64,000 nucleotides of DNA from Rhinopithecimicrobium faecis (GTDB lineage Bacteria > Bacteroidota > Bacteroidia > Sphingobacteriales > Sphingobacteriaceae): contig JAGKSB010000001.1 in assembly GCA_017942165.1 (NCBI GenBank), positions 288,440 through 352,439 of the forward strand, given 5' to 3'. Below are positions 26,773 to 35,381 of this stretch, piece by piece. A program made the position numbers and the translations under genes. The stretch's first letter is position 1. Each line of letters starts with the position of its first letter. The notes under the pieces are model-generated. The model saw only the letters and a program-made list of their open reading frames with translations. It did no database searches and had not been told where the DNA came from.

Positions 26773-28190
26773 TTTATCAATAAATTCACAAGCTTTTTCG
26801 TACGCTCTTTATAGGGAAACCAAAAGAATGAAGACATGCGTACCCAAGGAGAACTTTGTAAAATGGCGCGCTGATGTGAGAAATCTTGAAAGCCAAACTT
26901 CCCTAAAGACTGCCCAATACCCGAATTGTTAACTCCTGCAAAGGGTAAATTGGGATGCATTATCTGTATCACAGCATCATTAATACAGGTGGAGCCTGCT
27001 GACGTATGCTTAATTACCTGTTCCACATACGCTTTATTATCGGAGAATATATAACAGGAAAGTGGCTTTTCACGCTCGTTAACAATTTGAAGAGCTTCCG
27101 CTAAATCCTGATAAAATATAACAGGTAATATAGGTCCGAATAACTCATCTTGCATCAAACGACGATCTAAGCGCGTAGGGATGACTACCGTTGGTGCCAT
27201 ATAGCGTTGCTCTTCGAGAACCTCTCCCCCACAAATAAGCTGCGTACCCTGCGCTAACTCTTCCTCTAAGATGGTTTTTAAGCGTGTTAACTGCCTCCCG
27301 TTTATAATACGGGCATAATCTTTGGAAAGTTTAGGATCCGTTCCAAAGGCTGTAATTAAAGCCTCCTTCAGCTGTGCTAAAAACGCCTCTTTCAGGCTGC
27401 TATCCACCAGGGCGTAGTCAGGTGCTATGCAGGTCTGCCCAGCATTTAAGAATTTGGCCCAAATAATATTTTTACAGGTCTTGGAAAGATCCGTTTGTCG
27501 ATCGATAAAGACGGGGGACTTCCCTCCTAATTCGAGCGTTACCCCACATAGATTCTTCGCAGCCTGCTGCATCACAATCTTACCTACAGCCGGTGAACCC
27601 GTAAAATGGATATGGTCAAAGCGTAAGGCTAAGAGCTGTGTCGTTTCCTCCACGGCACCTTCCACGACGGCAACATGCTGTGGGTCGAAGACCTCGGCAA
27701 TAATTTCTGCTAAGATCCGATTGGTATGTTCTGAAAATTCTGAAGGCTTTAATATTACGGTATTCCCCGCAGCAACAGAAGCCGCTAGATGGACCAAAGG
27801 AAGCTGAAAGGGATAATTCCAAGGGGATATTATTAATGTGCGCCCCTTAGGTTCGGATTGTATATAGGCTTTGGCACCGAAAAAAAGGAGATTATTCGCT
27901 ACTGCTGTGGGTGCAGCCCAGCGACCAAGCTTCTTCTGAATAAATCGCAGCTCTGAAATTACAGCAAATATCTCCGCATAATCGGACTCCAAGGCTGCTT
28001 TTCCAAGATCCTGAAAAAGAGCTTCCTGAATATCCTTGCGGCGAGCAAGAATCACCTGTTCAAGTTTTGAAAGAAGCTCCTTTCGCACTTGAACAGACAA
28101 TTGTTTGCATTCCGGCTGGTAGGCCGTCTGCCTCGTATAATATAATGCTATTTCTGCTGCTGTACTATATCTTCTCGTAGCCATTTCCAT
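26763..28190 (-). CDS. NAD(P)-dependent aldehyde dehydrogenase, ALDH3-like
   Basis: 475 residues. Motifs: ISPWNYPFQLPLVHLAASVA and GNTVILKPSE for cofactor binding, GVTLELGGKSPVFID with the catalytic Glu, and NAGQTCIAPDY with the catalytic Cys. The C-terminus (SSFFWFPYKERTKKLVNLL) is typical of the short ALDH3/coniferyl-aldehyde-dehydrogenase-like group. It oxidises aldehydes to acids; the physiological substrate is not evident. It is last in a leftward run behind a pirin gene. Confidence 0.92.
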   Translation of the reverse strand: MEMATRRYSTAAEIALYYTRQTAYQPECKQLSVQVRKELLSKLEQVILARRKDIQEALFQDLGKAALESDYAEIFAVISELRFIQKKLGRWAAPTAVANNLLFFGAKAYIQSEPKGRTLIISPWNYPFQLPLVHLAASVAAGNTVILKPSEFSEHTNRILAEIIAEVFDPQHVAVVEGAVEETTQLLALRFDHIHFTGSPAVGKIVMQQAAKNLCGVTLELGGKSPVFIDRQTDLSKTCKNIIWAKFLNAGQTCIAPDYALVDSSLKEAFLAQLKEALITAFGTDPKLSKDYARIINGRQLTRLKTILEEELAQGTQLICGGEVLEEQRYMAPTVVIPTRLDRRLMQDELFGPILPVIFYQDLAEALQIVNEREKPLSCYIFSDNKAYVEQVIKHTSAGSTCINDAVIQIMHPNLPFAGVNNSGIGQSLGKFGFQDFSHQRAILQSSPWVRMSSFFWFPYKERTKKLVNLLIKWF

Positions 28191-28234
28191 CCCCTTTAAA
28201 TATACTATATAAGATAGTAAAAAATTAAATAGGA

Positions 28235-28948
28235 TTAAGACATGGGCACTTCAATAACTAGTACTTCGGCAGGAATTAATGCTTTTAATGTTACCATTTC
28301 GGTCGCCGAAATACCAATAGCATCGCGTTTATGTAAGATTTCATCCCCTACTTCCACAGAACCCGCTAATACGAAAATATATACCCCCTGCCCCGGTCCA
28401 TGTAACGTATAATCTAACGCCGTTCCAGCCGATAAGTTACCGATGTTAAACCAAGCATCTTGGTTTATAAAAACAGCCTTTTCATCCGCTTTATCTGGAG
28501 AGACGATACAAGCCAACTTATCCGTTCTATCTAAATCCGTATAATATTTCTGTGCATAGGAAGGAGTAATATCCCGCTCTTTCGGAAAAACCCAAATCTG
28601 TAAGAAATCTACAGCATCTGTCTTAGAGGCGTTCATTTCCGCATGTGCTACACCTGTTCCTGCAGACATAATCTGCACTTCACCAGCTTGAATAACCCCA
28701 GCGTTCCCCATGCTGTCACTGTGCTGTAAGCTACCTGACAGGGGGATACTGACAATCTCCATATTGTCGTGTGGGTGCTCTCCAAATCCACGTCCTGCGG
28801 CTACATGGTCGTCATTCAACACCCTTAAAGCACCGAAATTCATGCTTTGAGGATTGTAATACTGGCCAAAACTAAAGGAGTGCGCTGATTTCAACCAACC
28901 AAAATCTGCGATGCCGCGCTCTTCTGCGCGCTGTATAATCTTTTGCAT
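28235..28948 (-). CDS. Pirin family protein
   Basis: 237 residues from the ATG at 28948 (MQKIIQRAEERGIADFGWLK). The frame is open 11 codons further but that start lacks support from the family's normal N-terminus. The N-terminal cupin carries the metal ligands GEHPHDNMEIVS and HAEMNAS. Pirins bind Fe(II)/Fe(III); YhhW-type members have quercetinase activity, others bind transcription factors. It lies between the racemase and aldehyde dehydrogenase genes, probably co-transcribed. Family secure, role open. Confidence 0.92.
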   Translation of the reverse strand: MQKIIQRAEERGIADFGWLKSAHSFSFGQYYNPQSMNFGALRVLNDDHVAAGRGFGEHPHDNMEIVSIPLSGSLQHSDSMGNAGVIQAGEVQIMSAGTGVAHAEMNASKTDAVDFLQIWVFPKERDITPSYAQKYYTDLDRTDKLACIVSPDKADEKAVFINQDAWFNIGNLSAGTALDYTLHGPGQGVYIFVLAGSVEVGDEILHKRDAIGISATEMVTLKALIPAEVLVIEVPMS

Positions 28949-28999
28949 ACTTAATTTCCTTAATGTATGTTGTAACATCAATTAGCGTACCAAGTTTTT

Positions 29000-29752
29000 T
29001 TAAACAGCTAAGTCCTTGAGCTTTTCCGGGTTATAATGCTGAATTAAAGCGCGCGCCATAATACGGTTTGGATCGATTAAGGGCATCCCATTATAATCAG
29101 GCTGTGGCAGCGCTAAGGGAAGCTCCGTGCAGCCTAATACAATAACAGTGGCGCCTTCTTTTTTCAAGGCATCCATAACCTCATTAAGCTCATTTTTTGC
29201 GCGATTGGTCACCGGCGAAGAGAACGCTTTAATGCCATACTCCTCATTGTAAATACAGGCATGTACCTGCTCCTGTAGCAGCGGTGAAACGGCGACTACC
29301 TCCAAGCCAACAGCTTCTAAATGCTGGGTATATAAGCCCGTTTTTGCCGTTCCTGTAGTGGACAGCACGGCAACTTTAGGCTGTTCATAGTTAGCAGCTA
29401 TAAAATTTACCGTTTCCTCAATTAAGTGCACTAATTTTATCGTTGCATTGGCGGCCTTCAATCGTTCCTGCACGACAGCAATAATAGGGAATGCATGCGC
29501 TGTATTACAAGGAATACCTGTAACAGTAGCCCCCGCAGCTTCTTGAAGCATAATAATATCAGCCAATGCTTCTGCGGGGTTTATTAAACTCTCTCCCAAC
29601 AAATACTTCGTGCGATCCGCAATCAAATTAGGATACGACATCAGCATAACTGGCAGGTGCTGCTGATCCGTAGAAGCAACCGTCTCTTCAATAATTTTCT
29701 TAAATACATCGAGGCCTGCAAATGGACCTACTCCTCCAACAATACCTATCAT
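29000..29752 (-). CDS. Aspartate/glutamate racemase family protein
   Basis: 250 residues. The two catalytic cysteines sit in GIPCNTAHAF and VLGCTELPLAL, the hallmark of cofactor-independent Asp/Glu racemases; MIGIVGGVGPFAGLDVFKKI is the N-terminal nucleotide-like loop of the aspartate-racemase branch. It interconverts L- and D-amino acids, most likely aspartate. It follows a serine hydrolase and a P1-family peptidase in the same direction, both able to act on D-amino-acid peptides, which fits a role in recovering or making D-amino acids. Substrate not proven. Confidence 0.88.
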   Translation of the reverse strand: MIGIVGGVGPFAGLDVFKKIIEETVASTDQQHLPVMLMSYPNLIADRTKYLLGESLINPAEALADIIMLQEAAGATVTGIPCNTAHAFPIIAVVQERLKAANATIKLVHLIEETVNFIAANYEQPKVAVLSTTGTAKTGLYTQHLEAVGLEVVAVSPLLQEQVHACIYNEEYGIKAFSSPVTNRAKNELNEVMDALKKEGATVIVLGCTELPLALPQPDYNGMPLIDPNRIMARALIQHYNPEKLKDLAV

Positions 29753-29768
29753 AATACGTTTTTTCTAA

Positions 29769-30875
29769 TTAATCTAACTCTCCTTGACGCCATTCATAGG
29801 ACCAAAAAGTCTGCCCTTTAGGTAGCAGTGCTTTCATAAGCTCCTGCATGGCTGGCATCCCAGTATCTGTATTAGTAAAGCTAACAAGACTTTCTTTTGT
29901 TTTTAAATTCGCTATAAAAAAACAACGGAATCCGGGATTTGACCCTGTATGCCAGATCGATGTCCCCTGCTCATTGTACTGCAAGCGTACGCCTAAGGCG
30001 AGGGGCACGCGGGAATCAATGGCGCGAGTTTCCGTGCTATGGCTGACTTCCGCAGCCTTTGAAAGCAGCAATGTATGCGTGCTCCCCTTCAATCCCTTTC
30101 CTTCCAATATCCCGAGCTGCAGAAATCTGCTGTAGTCGGATGCTGTCGTATATAGGGAGTAGGCGGCATTTGCCGACCGATATTTACCAATATTTCTAGG
30201 TTCTGTTAAGGAATAATGTCCTACAGCAATATTTTCCAATAAAGATTCCTTCCATACGATTTCGGAATCATGCATCGCAAAAGGCTTGAGCACAAGATTT
30301 TCCACTAATTGCTGAAAACTTTGTCCGCTAAGAAATGCCAGCGTCTCTTGTAGGAAATAAAAGCCCTCTCCGGAATATAGGTAGGCCGTACCTGGGGTAA
30401 ACTGCACATGAAGGGCTGAGTCTCTCCAAGCCTGCGTACCGACATCTCCCTCCCAATTCAAAAGACCGGAGGAATGGGTGAGGACCATGCGTGCCGTGAT
30501 TGCTTGCGCAGCAAGGTTGTCTTTCACGCGTGGGTAAGCAAAGTAATGATACAAGGGCGTATCTAACGCAATAAGCCCTTGATCATAGAGTTTAAAGAAT
30601 GTGTAAGCGGCTACGACTTTCGTTAGGGAAGCGGCCTGAAAACGGGTATGTGCATCGACGGTATTCGTGGAGCCATAAAGCTTCAAGCCATAGGTATAGA
30701 GGCTCGATTTCCCATTTTTAGTATGTACAACCTGCATGCCTGGACTTCCAATACGCTTGGCTATATCGCTGAGCACAGACTGAGCGCTACCCGAAAAAGG
30801 TATGATGAAGACCATGACCGCCAAAAGGCAACTAGTGAGTTGTCGCCACGGGTAAATTATCTTGCTGTAAGGCAT
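29769..30875 (-). CDS. Exported serine hydrolase, beta-lactamase/D-aminopeptidase fold
   Basis: 368 residues with a signal sequence (cleavage near FSGSAQ). Motifs of the class C beta-lactamase/DD-peptidase superfamily: AASLTKVV (SxxK), YSGEG in the YxN position and WHTGSNPG in the KTG position. Such proteins are DD-carboxypeptidases, D-aminopeptidases or esterases more often than antibiotic-destroying enzymes. The start overlaps the end of the upstream P1-family peptidase gene by 44 bp, suggesting translational coupling. A downstream start within the signal region is possible. Confidence 0.88.
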   Translation of the reverse strand: MPYSKIIYPWRQLTSCLLAVMVFIIPFSGSAQSVLSDIAKRIGSPGMQVVHTKNGKSSLYTYGLKLYGSTNTVDAHTRFQAASLTKVVAAYTFFKLYDQGLIALDTPLYHYFAYPRVKDNLAAQAITARMVLTHSSGLLNWEGDVGTQAWRDSALHVQFTPGTAYLYSGEGFYFLQETLAFLSGQSFQQLVENLVLKPFAMHDSEIVWKESLLENIAVGHYSLTEPRNIGKYRSANAAYSLYTTASDYSRFLQLGILEGKGLKGSTHTLLLSKAAEVSHSTETRAIDSRVPLALGVRLQYNEQGTSIWHTGSNPGFRCFFIANLKTKESLVSFTNTDTGMPAMQELMKALLPKGQTFWSYEWRQGELD

Positions 30876-32010
30876 TGTATTTTTTTAAAATAGTGACGGT
30901 TTCTTCTATAGGTAACGCTTTCAAGCTATTACCATCTCTGCCCTGCATATCTTCTGCGGCAAACATAGAGTTTAAAATAGCTTCTTCTGTAGCCTCCCAA
31001 GCGGCCATAAATAAAGGCGACATAGCATCGTTCGAAAGCTCAGTCGTATGCATGATATCTGTACCTCCGTTATGTGGTATGCGGTTTCCTTCATAGGTAG
31101 AGAAAGCGACGGTATAATCGCCTGAACCATTTGAAGAAAAGGACCCTACATTTCCAAAGGCAATAAATGTACGCTTCGCCAGACGCTTGAGGTTACGCGC
31201 TGAAAGGGGAGCATCTGTGGCCACAATAATCATACAAGAACCATCGGCTTTATAGGCATCCTTTTTATCCATCATATAGAAGTTCCGTAATTCCTGCCCT
31301 ACGGGAGCGCCATTGATACGTAGGACACCGCCAAAGTTGGTCTGCACCAAGACGCCCACCGTATATCCACCTTTGGAAGGCGGCAATTTTCTGGAAGCCG
31401 TACCTATGCCACCTTTAAATCCCAAACACTCCGTTCCCGTGCCTGCACCGACATTTCCTTCCGCTACAGTACCCGATTGAGCGGACTTTAATGCGGCTAA
31501 TACATGCTCTTTTTGAACGTGACGTCCGCGAATATCGTTTAGCCCCCCATCATTCGTTTCCCCCACCATGCTATTCACAGATCTTACCTTTTCATTTCCC
31601 GGCAAAGCAATCATATAGTCGATTAAAGCATTCGCCACCAAGGGAGCATTTAAGGTGTTAGTTAGTAGAATAGGCGTCTCCAAATTGCCCAGCTCTTCAA
31701 TTTGAGAAAGACCCATAGATTTCCCAAACCCATTGCCTACATAAATGGCTGCGGGTACTTTCTGTTGGAATAAATTTCCAGTATGTGGAATAATTGCTGT
31801 TACACCGGTGCGAACATCCGCCCCCTTGATTAAGGTCTTGTGCCCTACTTGAACCCCTTTAACATCGGTAATCGCATTATGAGCACCTGTGGGCAAAATA
31901 CCCGTTACAACTCCGAAATCACGGGCACGCCCTCGGGCAAGCTCTTGGGCTTGTGTGCTCAGTACGAGAAAGCTGAAAAATGACAACAGCCCAATTTTTT
32001 TATAGTTCAT
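30832..32010 (-). CDS. P1 family (S58, DmpA-like) aminopeptidase
   Basis: 392 residues with a signal peptide (ending in STQAQ). The fold is that of the self-cleaving DmpA/BapA aminopeptidases. VSMVGETNDGGLNDIRGRH-like spacing, GAGTGTECLGFKGGIGTASR and SSNGSGDYTVAFST are visible; the last holds the Gly-Ser bond where the precursor is cut to expose the nucleophile. Family members release N-terminal residues including D-Ala and beta-amino acids. It heads the leftward run with the serine hydrolase and racemase. An imperfect promoter (TTG, 20-bp spacer, TAATTTCC) lies upstream. Confidence 0.9.
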   Translation of the reverse strand: MNYKKIGLLSFFSFLVLSTQAQELARGRARDFGVVTGILPTGAHNAITDVKGVQVGHKTLIKGADVRTGVTAIIPHTGNLFQQKVPAAIYVGNGFGKSMGLSQIEELGNLETPILLTNTLNAPLVANALIDYMIALPGNEKVRSVNSMVGETNDGGLNDIRGRHVQKEHVLAALKSAQSGTVAEGNVGAGTGTECLGFKGGIGTASRKLPPSKGGYTVGVLVQTNFGGVLRINGAPVGQELRNFYMMDKKDAYKADGSCMIIVATDAPLSARNLKRLAKRTFIAFGNVGSFSSNGSGDYTVAFSTYEGNRIPHNGGTDIMHTTELSNDAMSPLFMAAWEATEEAILNSMFAAEDMQGRDGNSLKALPIEETVTILKKYNALQQDNLPVATTH

Positions 32011-32123
32011 TTTAGTTAGTTTAGGAAATTATGTCCAATATTAATTAAATTCAAGGAATCTGCAGTAATTAATCGGCTAATTTTAAGATTTAGAATAATA
32101 ATTAATAGCTAAATTAAAACTGT

Positions 32124-32131
32124 TACATTTG
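32124..32131 (+). promoter_or_regulatory. -7 box of the HD-PycTM/ppk1 operon
   Basis: TACATTTG, a perfect -7 box, 41 nt before the ATG at 32173, in the 162-bp divergent gap. A second, imperfect box (TATATTTTG, 32163-32171) lies against the ATG itself. Confidence 0.5.
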
Positions 32132-32172
32132 AATACAGGTTATAAATAAAAGAGATAAACGATATATTTTGT

Positions 32173-33375
32173 ATGAACTACAGCGCTCTAATAGAATCGG
32201 GAAAATTATATATTGAGGCCTACTCAAGCACACATCCCTGCGGCTATGTGTTTCATAATAACACGCATATGCAGGATGTCGTGGAGGCTACACAGCGTAT
32301 GTCTACGTTTTATAAACTTTCAGAAAAGGACCATGCCATCGTATTACTGGCGGCCTATTTTCATGATACAGGCTACCTCACGGGGGGAGCGCAGGATCAT
32401 GAGCTGCGGAGTGCGGAGCTCGCGGAGACATTTTTGGTGGCGCAGCCAGTATCCGAAGATTTCAGGAAAATGGTTTCCGCCTGCATTTTAGCTACTAAAG
32501 TACCTCAAAATCCACAAAATTTACTGGAACAAATCATCTGTGACGCGGATTTATTCCACTTGGGCTTAGATAGTTTTCCCGCAAGGAATAAGTTGATGCG
32601 CAAAGAGGCAGAATGGACCTCCAGGGCTACCATCTCTAAAGAGGAATGGCGCAAGTCTACGATAAAATTTTTACAGGATCAACACTACCATACGGAGTTT
32701 GCGCAGACCCTCTTAAAGGACAAAAAGGAAGCACATCTTCAAAAATTAATAGCTAAAGAAATGACTGAGCGAGTCGAAGTCGCGCCCAAGGAGGAAATCG
32801 TACCCAAGGAGGAAATCGTACCCACGAAGAAAAAGAAAAAAGAGGAAGCAATTCCTGCAAGAGGGATTGAAACCATGTTTAGAATTACTTCGGCCAATAA
32901 CCAACGACTCTCGGATATGGCTGATGGAAAAGCGAATATATTAATTACCGTGAACTCCATTATTCTATCGATGATTATCGCGCTATTGCTACGCAAACTC
33001 GATAATAACGAGCACCTGCTACTACCGACGATTATTCTCTTGGCCATGAGTCTCTGCACGATGATTGCGGCTATCTTAGCCACAAGACCTAAGATTCCGA
33101 ACGGCTATTATACGCCGGAGGATATTAAAGAAAAACGGGTAAACTTACTATTCTTCGGGAATTTCTTTAACATGAATTTAGAAACGTACAACGAAGGGAT
33201 GAAAAGTGTCATGCAAGATCGGGATTTCTTATACAGCACGTTAATTAAGGATGTATACTCCCAAGGAGTCGTATTAGGCCGTAAATATAAATTGCTACGC
33301 CTGGCATATAATATATTTATGTTTGGATTAATCATCTCTGTAGCCGCATTTTTAGTAGCTGTAGTTATATTATAA
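32173..33375 (+). CDS. HD-domain protein fused to a Pycsar-type membrane effector domain (PycTM, formerly DUF5706)
   Basis: 400 residues. The N-terminal part (about 20-170) is an HD phosphohydrolase domain with HNNTH, the HD pair at His64-Asp65 (AYFHDTGYL) and a distal CDADLFHLG. A charged linker (about 200-228) contains an exact PKEEIV duplication and a lysine run. The C-terminal part starts with MFRITSANNQRLSDMADGKA and has three membrane helices (about 255-272, 282-303, 378-400): the PycTM domain, which in Pycsar anti-phage systems binds cCMP or cUMP signalling and impairs the membrane. No pyrimidine cyclase is visible here. It is followed 5 bp later by polyphosphate kinase. It may be a nucleotide-responsive membrane protein in phosphate stress or defence; the role is unproven. 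Confidence 0.85.
   Translation: MNYSALIESGKLYIEAYSSTHPCGYVFHNNTHMQDVVEATQRMSTFYKLSEKDHAIVLLAAYFHDTGYLTGGAQDHELRSAELAETFLVAQPVSEDFRKMVSACILATKVPQNPQNLLEQIICDADLFHLGLDSFPARNKLMRKEAEWTSRATISKEEWRKSTIKFLQDQHYHTEFAQTLLKDKKEAHLQKLIAKEMTERVEVAPKEEIVPKEEIVPTKKKKKEEAIPARGIETMFRITSANNQRLSDMADGKANILITVNSIILSMIIALLLRKLDNNEHLLLPTIILLAMSLCTMIAAILATRPKIPNGYYTPEDIKEKRVNLLFFGNFFNMNLETYNEGMKSVMQDRDFLYSTLIKDVYSQGVVLGRKYKLLRLAYNIFMFGLIISVAAFLVAVVIL
32785..32820 (+). repeat. Exact 18-bp in-frame tandem duplication in the linker of the HD-PycTM gene
   Basis: CCCAAGGAGGAAATCGTA occurs twice back to back (32785-32802, 32803-32820), adding six residues to the charged linker between the HD and membrane domains. Confidence 0.9.
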
Positions 33376-33380
33376 CGCTT

Positions 33381-35381
33381 ATGAAAGCTTCTTATTTTTC
33401 GCGCGACCTCACTTGGCTAAGTTTTAATGCCCGCATACTAGCGGAGGCACAGCGTAGCTATGTACCCTTGCTGGAGCGCCTTAGTTTTATTGCCATCTAT
33501 TCCTCCAATTTGGATGAGTTCTTTCGCGTGCGCATGCCGCTGCTCCTAGCGTATAAAAAACTAAAGAAAAATCAACCCTTAGAAGCGCATGAGTTAGCCG
33601 TCTACAAGGAGGTACGTAAGGAAATTGTCTCTCAGCAGGTCACCTATGGTGCCATTTTACGGGATGAGTTAATCCCAGCATTGAAGCAGGAGAATATCTA
33701 TATCTGCTACCACGAAGAAATTCCTGAAAAGCTGAAAGATGGCGTGTCAGCGTATTTCTATACTTATATCGCCGCCTACCTTGAAAAAGTGGATCTTCAG
33801 GAACAGGACACCTTCTTTCCACAGAATAACATTCTGTATTTTTTAATCTGCTTTGAAGGGGACACAAACTATGCCCTCGTAAAAATCCCTTCTGATTTAA
33901 TTTCCCGCTTCTATCATCGTCAACTAGCTGGTATAGACTATGTTCTTTTTATTGATGATATCATTCGTGAACTCATCCCTACACTTTTCAGTAGTGGAAA
34001 GATTACGGGTATCTATTCTTTTAAGATAACGCGCGATGCGGAGCTCAATCTGAAAGAGGAAATCAATGCGGATATAGCCTTGCAAATTGAACAAGAAATC
34101 GCCAAGCGCGACTTTGGATTAGCCACACGCATGTTATATCAACCCGATACTCCTGAGCATATTGTAAAATTGCTTGCGCAGAAATTTGGACTTAAGAAGT
34201 TAAACTGTATTGCTGGAGGCTACTATCATAATTTAAAGGACTTTTTAAATTTTCCCATAAAACGCGCGGACTTAAAATATCCAAAGCAGCCCACCTTACA
34301 CCCCATTGTCATTCCGCAGGGAGAGACCTTATTTTCTCATATCCTACAGCAGGATTTTTTAATAAATACGCCCTATGAATCCTATGATTCGATCTTACGC
34401 TTCTTTAATGAGGCTGCCATCAATCCCGAGGTAACGGAAATTAGCACCACGATGTATCGGGTAGCTTCGGACTCCAGAATTATTCACGCCTTGATATCAG
34501 CCTCAAACAACGGCAAGAAGGTAACCGTTTTTGTGGAGCTTAAGGCACGCTTCGATGAGGCAAATAATATTAAATGGGCAAAACGGATGAAGGCCAATGG
34601 GATTTATATTATTTATAGTATCCCCAAATTAAAAGTACACTCAAAAGTAGCGCTAGTAAAATTAAATACCGGCTATTTAGGGCTACTGTCTACGGGAAAT
34701 TTAAATGAGAATACCGCGAAAATTTACGGGGATCACATTTTATTAACGGCTAATCAGGGGCTATTGCTGGAGCTGAAAGCACTCTTTAATTATTTAGAAC
34801 TCCGTAAATTAAAGGAAGAAACGCAGGCGATTAACTTTCAACATTTAATCGTCGCTCAGTTCAATTTACAAGAGCGATTTATCCAATTAATAGATGCTGA
34901 GATTGACCAAGCAAAAAAAGGGCTTAAAGCCTATATCTGTATTAAGCTCAATAACCTAGAAGAGGAAATTTTAATTAATAAACTCTATGAAGCCGCGGAT
35001 ATGGGGGTGGAAATTCAACTTATTATACGTTCTATCTGCCGACTAATACCGCGAAAGAATATTAGTGTGCGCAGAATCGTAGGCCGTTACCTCGAGCATG
35101 CCCGCGTATTCCTCTTCCACCATGCGGGTGATGAACAGCTGATATTAGGGTCTGCGGATTGGATGAATAGAAATATCTACCATCGCATTGAGGTATGCTT
35201 TCCCATTTATTCAGCCCCCTTAAAAGCTGAAATTAAAGCCATGCTTCAGTTGCAATTAGCGGACGATGCAACAGCCGTACTATTAGATGCGGAAGGAAAG
35301 CAACATCCGGTCGTAAATACGTTCAATAAACAATGCCAACTGGAAATTTACCAGTTGTTAACTAAAAAAAATGCCTTATGA
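33381..35381 (+). CDS. ppk1: Polyphosphate kinase 1
   Basis: 666 residues. Opening SRDLTWLSFNARILAEA and YSSNLDEFFRVRMP are the PPK1 N-terminal domain; TEISTTMYRVASDSRIIHAL and VFVELKARFDEANNIKWA lie in the first phospholipase-D-like domain. The autophosphorylated His is in KLKVHSKVAL (about residue 420, equivalent to E. coli His435) and the second active-site His in YLEHARVFLF (about 573). The enzyme polymerises ATP gamma-phosphate into polyphosphate reversibly, at the inner membrane. It is the second gene of a five-gene unit and overlaps the next start by ATGA. Confidence 0.96.
   Translation: MKASYFSRDLTWLSFNARILAEAQRSYVPLLERLSFIAIYSSNLDEFFRVRMPLLLAYKKLKKNQPLEAHELAVYKEVRKEIVSQQVTYGAILRDELIPALKQENIYICYHEEIPEKLKDGVSAYFYTYIAAYLEKVDLQEQDTFFPQNNILYFLICFEGDTNYALVKIPSDLISRFYHRQLAGIDYVLFIDDIIRELIPTLFSSGKITGIYSFKITRDAELNLKEEINADIALQIEQEIAKRDFGLATRMLYQPDTPEHIVKLLAQKFGLKKLNCIAGGYYHNLKDFLNFPIKRADLKYPKQPTLHPIVIPQGETLFSHILQQDFLINTPYESYDSILRFFNEAAINPEVTEISTTMYRVASDSRIIHALISASNNGKKVTVFVELKARFDEANNIKWAKRMKANGIYIIYSIPKLKVHSKVALVKLNTGYLGLLSTGNLNENTAKIYGDHILLTANQGLLLELKALFNYLELRKLKEETQAINFQHLIVAQFNLQERFIQLIDAEIDQAKKGLKAYICIKLNNLEEEILINKLYEAADMGVEIQLIIRSICRLIPRKNISVRRIVGRYLEHARVFLFHHAGDEQLILGSADWMNRNIYHRIEVCFPIYSAPLKAEIKAMLQLQLADDATAVLLDAEGKQHPVVNTFNKQCQLEIYQLLTKKNAL

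Noticed and set aside
29769..30875. Antibiotic-resistance beta-lactamase
   Set aside because: YSG and HTG replace the usual YxN and KTG, and the setting is peptide metabolism, so an esterase or peptidase is more likely.
32173..33375. Complete Pycsar defence system
   Set aside because: Only the effector-type domain is present; no pyrimidine cyclase gene is found on either side.
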